DNA from: a virus
IMG/VR virus record: IMGVR_UViG_3300013114_000230
Location: 1 to 21,574 of that record
Direction: 5' to 3' (one strand)
DNA length: 21,574 bases
The notes under the pieces are model-generated. The model had not been told where the DNA came from and did no database searches. It saw nothing but the letters and a program-made list of their open reading frames with translations. Positions 1-7,217 of this stretch are shown piece after piece; position 1 is the stretch's first letter; every line of letters starts with the position of its first letter. A program made the position numbers and the translations under genes.

Positions 1-608
1 GCTAATTGTAAATGAAAAGAAGTCCATCCTAAATGCCTGTTTTCATCTGTGTAATCAAAATCAGCGTTTACATCTGGTTTAATAAATGATTTAACATCTA
101 CATAACCAATATTATTAACTCCATCATCAGTAAAATCTATTTCAATAGTTCCAACCTCTATAAGTGGCTTTGAATCATCTGTGTTATATGGGTGACCTTC
201 TCTAGCCCCTACAAAAACTTTAGCTAAACCTAAATAGTTCCTATAAAACTTTATAGCTGTTCCTGTTGTTGAAGTAACACCTGTAGAAATAGCAACATCT
301 AAAACAATATCTAAACCGTCTATTGATTTTATTTGAAAATTACCACCATCTAAATCTTCTATACCAGTTCCATCTATAGTAGCAAAATCTAAAACTTGAA
401 ACTCATCATTAACAGACAAACTAACTACAGTACCTTGTAACCCTGAGTTATAAGTTACATTTGTTATTGTAAATGTGGTGTCAATTTTATTTATAGGGAA
501 AAGATTACTATCTAATTCATATCTAAGCGGTAATTCTGAACTGTTCCACTTGCTTAAGAATCCGTTTGATAGTGTTTTTTCTGGGCGTGTTACGACTGAA
601 ATAGGCAT
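1..608 (-). CDS. Partial phage structural protein, probably tail-associated
   Basis: An open minus-strand frame runs from an ATG at 608 off the left edge, giving at least 202 codons without a stop. The visible N-terminus begins MPISVVTRPEKTLSNGF and is rich in beta-type residues, Thr, Asp and Gly, with no signal peptide, membrane segment or catalytic motif. It is the last gene of the late minus-strand series, 13 bp downstream of the HK97 gp10-like gene. In comparable phages that position holds a tail tube, tail-associated or baseplate/fibre protein. I do not recognise a named family. The C-terminus is missing, so domain content is incomplete. That it is coding is well supported by the long open frame and its context; the tail role is inferred from position only. 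Confidence 0.7.
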   Translation of the reverse strand, partial: MPISVVTRPEKTLSNGFLSKWNSSELPLRYELDSNLFPINKIDTTFTITNVTYNSGLQGTVVSLSVNDEFQVLDFATIDGTGIEDLDGGNFQIKSIDGLDIVLDVAISTGVTSTTGTAIKFYRNYLGLAKVFVGAREGHPYNTDDSKPLIEVGTIEIDFTDDGVNNIGYVDVKSFIKPDVNADFDYTDENRHLGWTSFHLQL

Positions 609-621
609 AACACAAATATAA

Positions 622-1062
622 TCATTTATTATCTTTGAAAGTTTTGAAGCTAGTTCTTATGTTATTCAGTATGCTTTCTCCTACTGCTTCTTTGGTATTC
701 TTTATTATCTCGTCACTAGGAATAGATAAAAGTCCCTTTGTGCCTTCGTAACCGTTTTTATTAATGTTTGTGTAAACAGCCCAAGGATTAAGGTTTAAAC
801 CCCTATCTAGTACCCATTGTTCTATCTGTTCAAAAAATCCATTACCTCCACTCCCTCCTTCTGGTGTTGGTTTCCTTCCATCTTCTAAAGCTGTAATGTG
901 TTCGTCACCTGTAAATATTAAAGTATTAGTGTCTTTTACGGTGTACTTAATAGATTGAGCAGTTTGACCGCTTACTACCCTGTTATTATCTTGTAGTGAT
1001 TTTCGGTATAATTGGACTCCCTGCTCTCCCTGTTTGGTTAATATGTCTTCTAATCGTTGCAA
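622..1062 (-). CDS. HK97 gp10-like head-tail/tail completion protein
   Basis: 146 aa. The protein opens with a helical, charged stretch (residues 1-35, ending around NRVVSGQTAQSI), followed by beta-rich sequence and a Gly-rich loop (PTPEGGSGGNGFF, about residues 65-78). It ends in a long amphipathic helix (EIIKNTKEAVGESILNNIRTSF). Size, the 'SGQTAQSI' turn after the first helix and the Pro/Gly loop before an aromatic residue are typical of the HK97 gp10 / minor tail completion family, which connects head and tail. Its start overlaps the end of the upstream gene by 13 bp, implying translational coupling, and a predicted tail gene follows. The family call is from pattern and position, not a database match. 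Confidence 0.6.
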   Translation of the reverse strand: MQRLEDILTKQGEQGVQLYRKSLQDNNRVVSGQTAQSIKYTVKDTNTLIFTGDEHITALEDGRKPTPEGGSGGNGFFEQIEQWVLDRGLNLNPWAVYTNINKNGYEGTKGLLSIPSDEIIKNTKEAVGESILNNIRTSFKTFKDNK

Positions 1063-1532
1063 TCTATTATTTCAGTTTGTGTATTACAGAATATATCACA
1101 ATAAGTGTTTTGATCTCCAATACTTAAATTAATAGTTAACCCTTTGCCTAAACCAATATAAGAACCATCTCTAAAAAATTCAGACATAGTAAAACCGTTA
1201 ACAGTTACATCAACATTTCTTTTAACGAACCATAAAAAATCTTTAGCTAATTTATCAGCTTGTATTTCTGCTTTTTGTTTCTGTTCTGCTGATGGGTCTC
1301 TTTCTACATTAGCAACAAACACAAAAGAAGCATCATAAGTAATTAAGTTTCTTTGAGCATCGTTTAAATCTCCTGTTTCAGATAGACTAACTAAACCAAC
1401 AAAAGGAGGTTTATTCTTCATAGCCCACTTTTGAAGCCTTGTAGGTGTTTCTTTTACATAGTCAATATGTAATTGTTTAGCTGAAACTTCAAACAGCTTT
1501 AAAATATACTCTAATGATGTTAAATTACTCAT
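1050..1532 (-). CDS. Putative tail terminator / head-tail joining protein
   Basis: 160 aa, no signal peptide or membrane segment. It has an N-terminal helix, a central 'PPFVGLVSLSETGDL' beta-turn region, a charged helix (about residues 80-100) and a C-terminal strand segment around GLGKGLTINLSIGD. The size and the helix/strand alternation fit a tail terminator or joining protein, and the location directly before the gp10-like gene fits that role. No diagnostic motif is visible, so an uncharacterised structural protein is equally possible. Its ATG (1532-1530) overlaps the TAA of the out-of-frame ORF at 1532-1807 as TAATG, whereas the in-frame upstream gene stops at 1546. This is relevant to which upstream frame is translated. 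Confidence 0.55.
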   Translation of the reverse strand: MSNLTSLEYILKLFEVSAKQLHIDYVKETPTRLQKWAMKNKPPFVGLVSLSETGDLNDAQRNLITYDASFVFVANVERDPSAEQKQKAEIQADKLAKDFLWFVKRNVDVTVNGFTMSEFFRDGSYIGLGKGLTINLSIGDQNTYCDIFCNTQTEIIDCND

Positions 1533-1807
1533 TATCTCTTAGTTTTTAGGCTTCTGTAGATGTCTTCACACCTATTAAGCTCACTCTTATATTCTTCCCA
1601 CGCATAAACAAACCCGATACTAAACTCCATAACCTTGAGGGAATTGATAATATTTCCTTCGGATAACGAATGTATGTTGCTAAAACTACCCCACTTGTTA
1701 GAAAGATCGTCATAACGTGCTTGATAATACGCGTCATCAGGCTTTTTATTAACCATGTTTTCTGCGTGTTCTCGCTCAATTCGTTCAATTTGCTCAAAAA
1801 AAAACAA
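1532..1807 (-). CDS. Overlapping -1 frame ORF: frameshift extension or nested gene
   Basis: An open frame in the -1 frame relative to 1546-2331, covering its last 260 bp. It has no good start before an internal ATG near residue 18 (MVNKKPDDAYYQARYDDLSN); the listed beginning is a TTG in the U9 run. The sequence is hydrophilic, acidic and helix-prone (FEQIERIEREHAENMVNKK, later NSLKVMEFSIGFVYAWEEYK), resembling a real coiled-coil or helical domain more than a shadow frame. Its TAA (1534-1532) overlaps the ATG of the next gene as TAATG, typical of genuine phage operon spacing. It may be (a) the C-terminal extension made by -1 slippage on U9, giving about 266 aa, (b) an independently initiated nested gene, or (c) the true C-terminus with an indel error in the homopolymer. 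Confidence 0.5.
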   Translation of the reverse strand: MFFFEQIERIEREHAENMVNKKPDDAYYQARYDDLSNKWGSFSNIHSLSEGNIINSLKVMEFSIGFVYAWEEYKSELNRCEDIYRSLKTKR

Positions 1808-2331
1808 CCTAAAGTATAAGCTTCATCTGTTGGCATAGTTTCTAACACTTCGTTAAAGACTTCTTCATAGTCTTCTGTATCGTAAACAAGATCTAAACCA
1901 CAAACAGCGATACAAGTAGCTATAACTTCTAGTTTATCCTTTGTTTTAGACTCATCAGACAACGAACTAACAGCGTTTAATATATTATAGTACCTACCAG
2001 CTTTAATCTCTCTGAACTCCTTATTTATCCTGTAATACTTACCAGTTGACAACCTTTTTATATCGGTAGGTAATTTACATTTAGGTTCTTCGCTAATAAA
2101 GTTTAATTGACCGTTTAAACGTTGAAATAACTCTGGTTTATGAGGTTTTAACCACCATTCAAGATCTAAACCAGTAAAAAGAGAATAAATACGCTCGTTT
2201 TTATTTGGCTTATCATCTTCTAATATCTGATTATATTCAATGAAAGTTTTAAACGGGTAATCATTCCATGAATCACCAACAGAAAAAGACTCCTGTTTAT
2301 TTCCAAACCATATTTTTAAAGGATTAAGCAT
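1546..2331 (-). CDS. Phage structural/tail-assembly protein with possible -1 frameshift site
   Basis: 261 aa in frame 0. Residues 1-178 look like an ordinary soluble protein with aromatic-rich segments (FTGLDLEWWLKPHKPELF) and an acidic helix (DTEDYEEVFNEVLETMPTDEAY). After residue 178 the frame-0 sequence becomes basic and hydrophobic (LATYIRYPKEILSIPSRLW), unlike the rest. At exactly that point (1796-1804) the mRNA has nine U residues. A -1 slip there continues into another open frame of 88 codons whose stop overlaps the next start codon. The gene starts immediately after the stop of 2332-2523 (TAAATG). Function is unknown; a tail-assembly chaperone-like role is suggested only by position and the frameshift arrangement. 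A homopolymer sequencing error is the main alternative. Confidence 0.6.
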   Translation of the reverse strand: MLNPLKIWFGNKQESFSVGDSWNDYPFKTFIEYNQILEDDKPNKNERIYSLFTGLDLEWWLKPHKPELFQRLNGQLNFISEEPKCKLPTDIKRLSTGKYYRINKEFREIKAGRYYNILNAVSSLSDESKTKDKLEVIATCIAVCGLDLVYDTEDYEEVFNEVLETMPTDEAYTLGCFFLSKLNELSENTQKTWLIKSLMTRIIKHVMTIFLTSGVVLATYIRYPKEILSIPSRLWSLVSGLFMRGKNIRVSLIGVKTSTEA

Positions 2332-2523
2332 TTACTTAGTTTCAATACTCTCTTTTAATTCTGCTTTGTTTTTAGGTTTCCTCCCTCTTTTAGGTTTTTC
2401 AGTTTCTTGAACTAATTCAGCAACACCTTTATCAATTAACCTTTCAGCATTTTGTTTAGTGGTTAACATTTCACCGCTATAGGTCAAATACTTATTTATA
2501 AACTTAATTTTCACTTTTTCCAT
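2332..2523 (-). CDS. Small basic phage protein
   Basis: 63 aa. The first half is KVKIKFINKYLTYSGEML, then a short helix (TTKQNAERLIDKGVAEL) resembling the 'A..Li..G.Ae.v' end of many phage head-tail proteins. The C-terminus is a charged Lys/Pro/Arg tail (EKPKRGRKPKNKAELKES) with an AT-hook-like RGRKP core. This layout is common for small accessory head proteins encoded between capsid and tail genes. It overlaps the upstream exported-protein gene by 20 bp and abuts the downstream gene, so it is clearly part of the operon. Exact role unknown. Confidence 0.6.
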   Translation of the reverse strand: MEKVKIKFINKYLTYSGEMLTTKQNAERLIDKGVAELVQETEKPKRGRKPKNKAELKESIETK

Positions 2524-2842
2524 ACTGCAATTTAACTATAAAATTGTTAATATGTTCTAAGTTGTCAAGCCTAGCTTCTGAAACGTGTCTAACTAAATAA
2601 TAATTACTAAGCTGTTTAATCCTTTTAGATTGAATTATTAAAGTAGTACCGCAATCTGTTTTTTCTATGTATATTTTGTTTCTTTTATATTTTCCAACCT
2701 TATAAAATATATTGTTAAAAGGTGAATCTTGATAAAAGTTAAAATAGTTTCTAGCTTCTTCTAGTTTCTTAACATATCTTTTTTGACTGTAAGCAAACGA
2801 CAAGCTAATTAATAACGCGAATGTTAAAATAGTTTTTTTCAT
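2504..2842 (-). CDS. Exported small protein (moron candidate)
   Basis: 112 aa with a clear Sec signal peptide: MKK, hydrophobic core TILTFALLISLSFA, and a likely cleavage site before YSQKR or after it. The mature part is basic with two central cysteine/aromatic strands (IYIEKTDCGTTLIIQSKRI) and no known motif. A secreted or periplasmic protein is unusual between capsid and tail genes, which suggests a cargo ('moron') gene acting on the host envelope, though a lysis role cannot be excluded. The signal-sequence segment is almost identical in DNA and protein to that of the neighbouring gene 2871-3215, pointing to duplication. Host-envelope function is inference. Confidence 0.65.
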   Translation of the reverse strand: MKKTILTFALLISLSFAYSQKRYVKKLEEARNYFNFYQDSPFNNIFYKVGKYKRNKIYIEKTDCGTTLIIQSKRIKQLSNYYLVRHVSEARLDNLEHINNFIVKLQYGKSEN

Positions 2843-2870
2843 GTGTTAACATATCCAACTATTAAGCCAA

Positions 2871-3215
2871 TTAGTAAAAAATGAAACTACCTCTATCTGA
2901 TACTATCATAATGTTATTCGCTTTTTCTGAAATATAGATAATATCACCGCTTTTTGTCTTATAAATAAGATATTCAAAACCGTTTAATTCTTTAACCTGA
3001 TAAAAAGTTAAAGACATCGTTGTATAAGTTTCTGTACTTTCTCCTTTGCCACCATACATAATATATTTATCTGAAAAGTAAAACGAAAATTTTAACATTT
3101 CTTTTTTTGTTGTTGATGTTACTGTTCTTAGTGAATCTGTGTTAATAAACTTGATTTGTGAAAATGATACTAATGAAACTATTAAAAGTGCTAGTGTTAA
3201 AATTGTTTTTTTCAT
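2871..3215 (-). CDS. Exported small protein, paralogous signal peptide (moron candidate)
   Basis: 114 aa with a Sec signal peptide starting MKKTILTLALLIVSLVSFSQ; cleavage is likely after FSQ. The mature region is strand-rich with many Thr/Tyr/Ser residues (YTTMSLTFYQVKELNGFEYL) and ends IVSDRGSFIFY. No lipobox cysteine is present, so it is probably soluble in the periplasm or secreted rather than a lipoprotein. It sits 28 bp upstream (in transcription) of 2504-2842, with which it shares MKKTILT plus ALLI; beyond the signal peptide the two do not obviously align. No family recognised. Confidence 0.65.
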   Translation of the reverse strand: MKKTILTLALLIVSLVSFSQIKFINTDSLRTVTSTTKKEMLKFSFYFSDKYIMYGGKGESTETYTTMSLTFYQVKELNGFEYLIYKTKSGDIIYISEKANNIMIVSDRGSFIFY

Positions 3216-3217
3216 GG

Positions 3218-3541
3218 TTATTTATTTAAAATTCTTTGTATTAAGTTTCTGTTTTTTAGTTTTTTAATGTCTTCTTTTAGTATTTCTACATAATGAGAAG
3301 AAGCTTTTAATTTGTTTTCAATTACTTCTAGCTGTTTGCTTTCTATTCTGTCCAATGCTTCTTGGCAGAAATAAATCTGTTTATCTAAAAAAGAACCTCC
3401 TCTACACGTTTTAACTATCTCATAGTGTTCAATCATTGAATTATCTTTTGAGTGAATAAAAGCAGTGTAAAACATCTCACATTTATCATAATATTCTTTT
3501 TCTTCTCTCGTTATTTCTACTTTTAGATCTTTTTTATTCAT
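3218..3541 (-). CDS. Hypothetical coiled-coil protein
   Basis: 107 aa, soluble, highly charged. It begins MNKKDLKVEITREEKEYYDK, has a central region with three cysteines (one in KTCRGGSF), and ends in a long heptad-like helix (EVIENKLKASSHYVEILKED) followed by a basic tail. The stop lies 2 bp from the start of 2871-3215. Its ATG overlaps the stop of 3541-3798 by one base, so it is translated in a chain with its neighbours. Function not recognised. Confidence 0.55.
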   Translation of the reverse strand: MNKKDLKVEITREEKEYYDKCEMFYTAFIHSKDNSMIEHYEIVKTCRGGSFLDKQIYFCQEALDRIESKQLEVIENKLKASSHYVEILKEDIKKLKNRNLIQRILNK

Positions 3542-3798
3542 TATCCAAATGTTTTATTTAATGGTTCTAAAATGTCTTTTTCTATTATCTCTCCAAAAGT
3601 TTCTTCTACAACTTCCAATTCTTTAGGTAAAGCGTTTTCTGTGTAAACATTACCATCATTCATCATAGCTGATATTTTATGGTAAGTAGTTAAGCCTGAT
3701 TTTGTGCTTTTTGTTTCGATAATATCATATCTTAACTCTTGTTGCTCTGGTGTTAAACAAGAATATAAAGCAGATGTTTTTTTTACTGTGTATTTCAT
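3541..3798 (-). CDS. Hypothetical protein
   Basis: 85 aa, soluble: KYTVKKTSALYSCLTPEQQE at the N-terminus, strand-forming sequence in the middle (YDIIETKSTKSGLTTYHKIS), and an acidic C-terminal helix (EVVEETFGEIIEKDILEPL). No motif is recognised. It overlaps both neighbours (4 bp with 3795-4082 as ATGA, 1 bp with 3218-3541), which supports it being real and co-translated in the accessory block between capsid and tail genes. Confidence 0.55.
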   Translation of the reverse strand: MKYTVKKTSALYSCLTPEQQELRYDIIETKSTKSGLTTYHKISAMMNDGNVYTENALPKELEVVEETFGEIIEKDILEPLNKTFG

Positions 3799-4082
3799 GA
3801 TCTAATTTTTTCTAATCTGTTTGATGTGGAATCATTTATAAAACCTTTATCTAAAGGTCTGTTTTTAATATGTTTTTTACTTAATACAGAAGAAAAAGTT
3901 ACCTGTTTTTTCTCTAGGTACTTATAAATAAACCCGTTATAATATTCCTCTATTAACTTACATTCATAAATAAATTCATCATTAATAAACGTTTCTTTTA
4001 GTACTTCTGCATAACAGTAAAGACCTTTTTTGTCTTCAATTTCTTTTGTTAAGCTGTTTAAATAAACTTTTACAATTTTCAT
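3795..4082 (-). CDS. Hypothetical protein
   Basis: 95 aa, basic, strand-rich, with alternating aromatic and charged residues (DEFIYECKLIEEYYNGFIYK). No signal peptide. The start is supported by the leader ACGAGAT immediately before ATG, identical to that of the next upstream gene 4102-4266. The stop overlaps the start of 3541-3798 (ATGA). No family recognised. Confidence 0.55.
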   Translation of the reverse strand: MKIVKVYLNSLTKEIEDKKGLYCYAEVLKETFINDEFIYECKLIEEYYNGFIYKYLEKKQVTFSSVLSKKHIKNRPLDKGFINDSTSNRLEKIRS

Positions 4083-4101
4083 ATCTCGTTCTTTTATATT
4101 A

Positions 4102-4266
4102 TTAAGCTACTTTTCTAATTGTGTTACCTTCAACAACAAACTCACCTCCTGTTGTTCTAGCCATAAATACAGCCATAGCTTCTGTTAAATTTGCCATTTT
4201 AGGATCAACAAACCATAACCCTTTTTGACCTTGTTCTGTTGTGTGTTTTTTGATTAAGTTTTTCAT
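4102..4266 (-). CDS. Short hypothetical protein (54 aa)
   Basis: A complete 54-codon frame: MKNLIKKHTTEQGQKGLW at the N-terminus, a helix MANLTEAMAVFMARTTGG in the middle, and a C-terminal EFVVEGNTIRKVA. It fills an otherwise empty 180 bp gap. It shares the leader AACGAGAT before its ATG with the following gene, and it is the first gene after the terminator at 4325-4370, so it probably opens the accessory transcription unit. The composition is typical of a soluble protein rather than random translation. Function unknown. Confidence 0.5.
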   Translation of the reverse strand: MKNLIKKHTTEQGQKGLWFVDPKMANLTEAMAVFMARTTGGEFVVEGNTIRKVA

Positions 4267-4324
4267 ATCTCGTTGTTTTGTGATACAATACTAATACCAT
4301 AATTTTATAAAAACAAGATACGAC

Positions 4325-4370
4325 CTAAAAAAAATAAAAAAAAGAGCCGAATAATATAATTAAACGGCTC
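4325..4370 (-). terminator. Rho-independent terminator after the fibre/decoration gene
   Basis: On the minus strand the stem GAGCCG (4370-4365) pairs with CGGCTC (4349-4344) across a 15-nt AT-rich loop. It is followed by a run of eight T, then A and more T (4343 down to about 4327). It lies 22 bp after the stop of 4392-5885 and separates that gene from the accessory block. Confidence 0.8.
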
Positions 4371-4391
4371 AAACCAACTAAAACAAATTAA

Positions 4392-5885
4392 TTACCTCTC
4401 TTGTATTCTAAAGAAACTACCTGTCTCTAAAGTTACATTATTGTTACCACTGTTGTTTCTTACTTGTAGTTTTAAGAAGTCGTTTCTATCTAAAGTACCT
4501 CCATAAACAACATTAAAGAAAGCAACATCTCTACCTCCTACTAAAGAGTTTATAGGTCTTGTTGTAATAGTATAATCTAAAGGAGTAAAAGAGCTTGTCG
4601 CATCATCATATTTCATAAATCTAATACTTAATTCGTTGTTGCTTGTTCCCTCAATAGTTAAACTAGCTGTAAATTCAAACTCTCTAGGAGAAATACCATC
4701 ATGAGTAAGTTCACCATCTGCATTCCCTGTAAAGTGTTCTGCCCCTGTAGTTAAGAAGATACCCTCTAAATCGTACCAAGTAGAACCAGCACCTATAACA
4801 GTTAATTCTTCACTAGTAACGCTAGAACTAGCACCGACATAAGTGTTATTTAAACCTACATTATCTTTCCAATAACTACATAAATCAGATTCTGAAACAT
4901 TAGGCATTATGTTTGTGTCCTCTGGATTCAAAGTACTGCCCCTTGTTAATATCATTTCCTCAAGCTGTAAAGTAGAAGGATTAGGGAAATTAGAAGGTGT
5001 AAAATCTAGTAAAGGTTGTAAATCTCCTAAATCTACGTTTGCATCTGTAGCAAATCTACTTTGCATAGTGAACCCTACACCAGCCTTAAACAGTGGTTCT
5101 GTTGTGGTGTCGCTCATGTTTCTAACAATGGAAGTAACAACCCTGTAACCACCTAACCAAGTCCCTGAAAGAGTTAAGCTAGGTGACCCGCCAAAGCGAC
5201 CCGTTCCATTTTCTAATCCTTGTCTGTATCCGTTAATTTCACCTAAAGAAGTACAGTCGTTAAAATTAATCCTAGCAAACTCAAAAGCATTAAACCCGTT
5301 AACATCTGTTAAGTCATAAACTTGACTATTTGCCCCTGTTACCTCAATTTTATAATCTTTGCCTATTACGTTACCGCTACCACCAACATCAGAAACAAAC
5401 ATAGTATAGTTATCCTCACTACTTACAAGCCCCGATAAATCAAAGTTATAACCTGTTAAATTTATACCTGTTGATGGTACTGTTATTTGAGTAGTCCCTG
5501 TATCAATAATACCGTCAATAAAGTATTCTTTAGTTGAGTCTATAGTACCACCTAATGTACTAGCAAAGTTTGTTTGATTAACTATAACCCTTTCAGCTAG
5601 TCCGCCAGTAGAACCATTCTCATCTAAAAAAAAAATCGCTTGTAAAGCGTCTCTTAATTCAGTTGCTGTTGTGCTACCTGCTCCAACGCCTAATATATTG
5701 TCTGTATCTAAATAAACTGTTGCATTAGTAAACTTTGCTGAATTACTCCGAATCTCTAAAGCGTTATTCTCTGTTATATCTGGTATTATTAACTCAACAT
5801 CATTCTTACCTGCTGTGTATTGAATATCATTAAAATTAATATTAAAACTTTTACCGTTATCTATAAATTCAAATGTTATAGCCAT
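4392..5885 (-). CDS. Large beta-rich virion protein, head fibre/decoration or receptor-binding candidate
   Basis: 497 aa, no signal peptide. Composition is dominated by Thr, Ser, Gly, Asn and Asp with short hydrophobic strands throughout. Residues about 1-100 are typical of a virion-attachment domain (MAITFEFIDNGKSFNINFND). The middle (about 100-330) has repeated Gly-rich turns suggestive of a beta-helix. The last ~130 residues read like a jelly-roll, TNF/C1q-like head domain, ending GSFFRIQER; endings of this type occur in phage head fibres. It directly follows the major capsid gene and is bracketed by terminators on both sides (5912-5953 and 4325-4370), so it may be expressed as its own unit at a tuned level. 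Capsid decoration/head fibre is the best guess; tail spike is less likely because tail genes are further on. Confidence 0.6.
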   Translation of the reverse strand: MAITFEFIDNGKSFNINFNDIQYTAGKNDVELIIPDITENNALEIRSNSAKFTNATVYLDTDNILGVGAGSTTATELRDALQAIFFLDENGSTGGLAERVIVNQTNFASTLGGTIDSTKEYFIDGIIDTGTTQITVPSTGINLTGYNFDLSGLVSSEDNYTMFVSDVGGSGNVIGKDYKIEVTGANSQVYDLTDVNGFNAFEFARINFNDCTSLGEINGYRQGLENGTGRFGGSPSLTLSGTWLGGYRVVTSIVRNMSDTTTEPLFKAGVGFTMQSRFATDANVDLGDLQPLLDFTPSNFPNPSTLQLEEMILTRGSTLNPEDTNIMPNVSESDLCSYWKDNVGLNNTYVGASSSVTSEELTVIGAGSTWYDLEGIFLTTGAEHFTGNADGELTHDGISPREFEFTASLTIEGTSNNELSIRFMKYDDATSSFTPLDYTITTRPINSLVGGRDVAFFNVVYGGTLDRNDFLKLQVRNNSGNNNVTLETGSFFRIQER

Positions 5886-5911
5886 TTATTATTTATTTTA
5901 GTTGATTTATC

Positions 5912-5953
5912 ATAAAAAAAAGCAGTTCAAACAGCATATAAACACCGTTCAAA
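5912..5953 (-). terminator. Terminator after the major capsid gene
   Basis: Minus strand: GCAGTTTGAAC pairs with GTTTGAACTGC (11 bp including two G-U pairs) around a loop of about ten nucleotides, followed by eight T. It lies 45 bp past the stop of the major capsid gene and 27 bp before the next ATG, so it probably reduces read-through into 4392-5885. Confidence 0.75.
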
Positions 5954-5997
5954 CTGCCTTAATAAATATTAAAAAGAGGTTTTTACACCTCCTTTAA

Positions 5998-7212
5998 TTA
6001 TGGTTTTGTGATTGCTCCGATAGCAGTAGCAACATCTGAACACTTCATAAACGCATTAGCGTTGTTATTCTCAACTAAGAATTGAAGTTTAGCTGTAACC
6101 ATCATTGTAACATACTCATCAACAAAGTTAGTTCCGTTAGAATCTGACATTGTTAAATTGATAGAAGTTCTATCTAAGATGTTTCCTTTAGTAGTATCCA
6201 TTACATAAAGATTATTAGCAGCAACATCAACCAAAGGAATAACAAGAATATCACCAACAAAAGTATTACCTCCTACTTTTGAAATTCTAGGATCTAGGTA
6301 ATTTCCGTTTGCGTCTTTTGCAGATTCTACTTGTACGAACCAATCCATTTTGTTAACTAATGCAACATTAGATTTGAAGCTACCTAATTTACCTAATACA
6401 TCAATTTGAGTAGCCATACCCAAAATCAAATCAGCCATGTTAGCGTCTGGTATATTAGCTCCAATAGGTGCATCTACGTTAGCTGGATCAAATTCAGAAG
6501 ATACATTATCAATAGAGTTTGTTGATGTAGTAGAATTAGTTCCTAACAACAAATCAGTATCAATTTTAAAAGCAATAGAATCATTTAAAATAGTTCTATA
6601 TCTGTTTTCTACATATCCATAATCAAGAGCGTAATCCTTACAGATATCTACAGTATCTTTGATCTTTACATAGTTAACTTTTTGCTCTCCAATTTCCTCT
6701 TTAGTTAAAGAAGTAAATGATTTAGCACAACCAGCTACACCTTGAGCATCTCTTACGATACTAGTTTGCTCTAAGTAAGTGTAAGTTTCCGTAATCATTG
6801 GAATACGAGAAAACAAAGAAGCTACTTTAGGCTGTTTCTTTACAATATCAGAAATGCCAGGAGCTAACTGATCTAATACACCTGTTTGAGTTAAATCATT
6901 ATAAGTAGCATCAGCTTTTAATTCAAGTTCAACCTTACCACCATTTGTAACAAATGATTTGATTTCTGTTGATTTCTTTTCAAATTCTTCTGCAAATGCT
7001 GATTTTTGTTCAACCTTAGAAGATTTAACTTCTTTAAGTTTCTCTAATTCAGTACCATTTTTAACTAACTCATCTTTAACAGACTTCAATTCTGTTTGAG
7101 CTGTTTCTAATGCTTCTTTAGTAGCTTTTAATTCTACTTCATTTGATTCAATCTTTGCTGACTTCTCGTTAATTCCTTCGATAGCAGCGTTTAGTTTTTC
7201 TAAACCTTCCAT
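5998..7212 (-). CDS. Major capsid protein, HK97 fold
   Basis: 404 aa. Residues about 1-75 form a long charged coiled coil (for example ESNEVELKATKEALETAQTE), the delta/scaffold domain of HK97-type capsid proteins, removed by the prohead protease. After a linker, the shell domain begins near residue 90, with TQTGVLDQLAPGISDIVKKQ (N-arm and first helix), RIPMITETYTYLEQTS, and the conserved-type segment DANGNYLDPRI followed by GDILVIPLVDVAANNLYVMD. It polymerises into the icosahedral shell. It lies 5 bp downstream of the protease gene and is followed by a terminator, which matches a high-expression structural gene. Family assignment is confident from architecture and gene order. Confidence 0.9.
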   Translation of the reverse strand: MEGLEKLNAAIEGINEKSAKIESNEVELKATKEALETAQTELKSVKDELVKNGTELEKLKEVKSSKVEQKSAFAEEFEKKSTEIKSFVTNGGKVELELKADATYNDLTQTGVLDQLAPGISDIVKKQPKVASLFSRIPMITETYTYLEQTSIVRDAQGVAGCAKSFTSLTKEEIGEQKVNYVKIKDTVDICKDYALDYGYVENRYRTILNDSIAFKIDTDLLLGTNSTTSTNSIDNVSSEFDPANVDAPIGANIPDANMADLILGMATQIDVLGKLGSFKSNVALVNKMDWFVQVESAKDANGNYLDPRISKVGGNTFVGDILVIPLVDVAANNLYVMDTTKGNILDRTSINLTMSDSNGTNFVDEYVTMMVTAKLQFLVENNNANAFMKCSDVATAIGAITKP

Positions 7213-7217
7213 TTTAC

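Noticed and set aside
4909-5148. Plus-strand ORF opposite the fibre-like gene
   Set aside because: Shadow of a long, well-supported minus-strand gene; no family features. The same applies to plus-strand frames at 6437, 7288, 8333, 9376, 9904, 10376 and 14218, and to minus-strand frames at 17642 and 18253.
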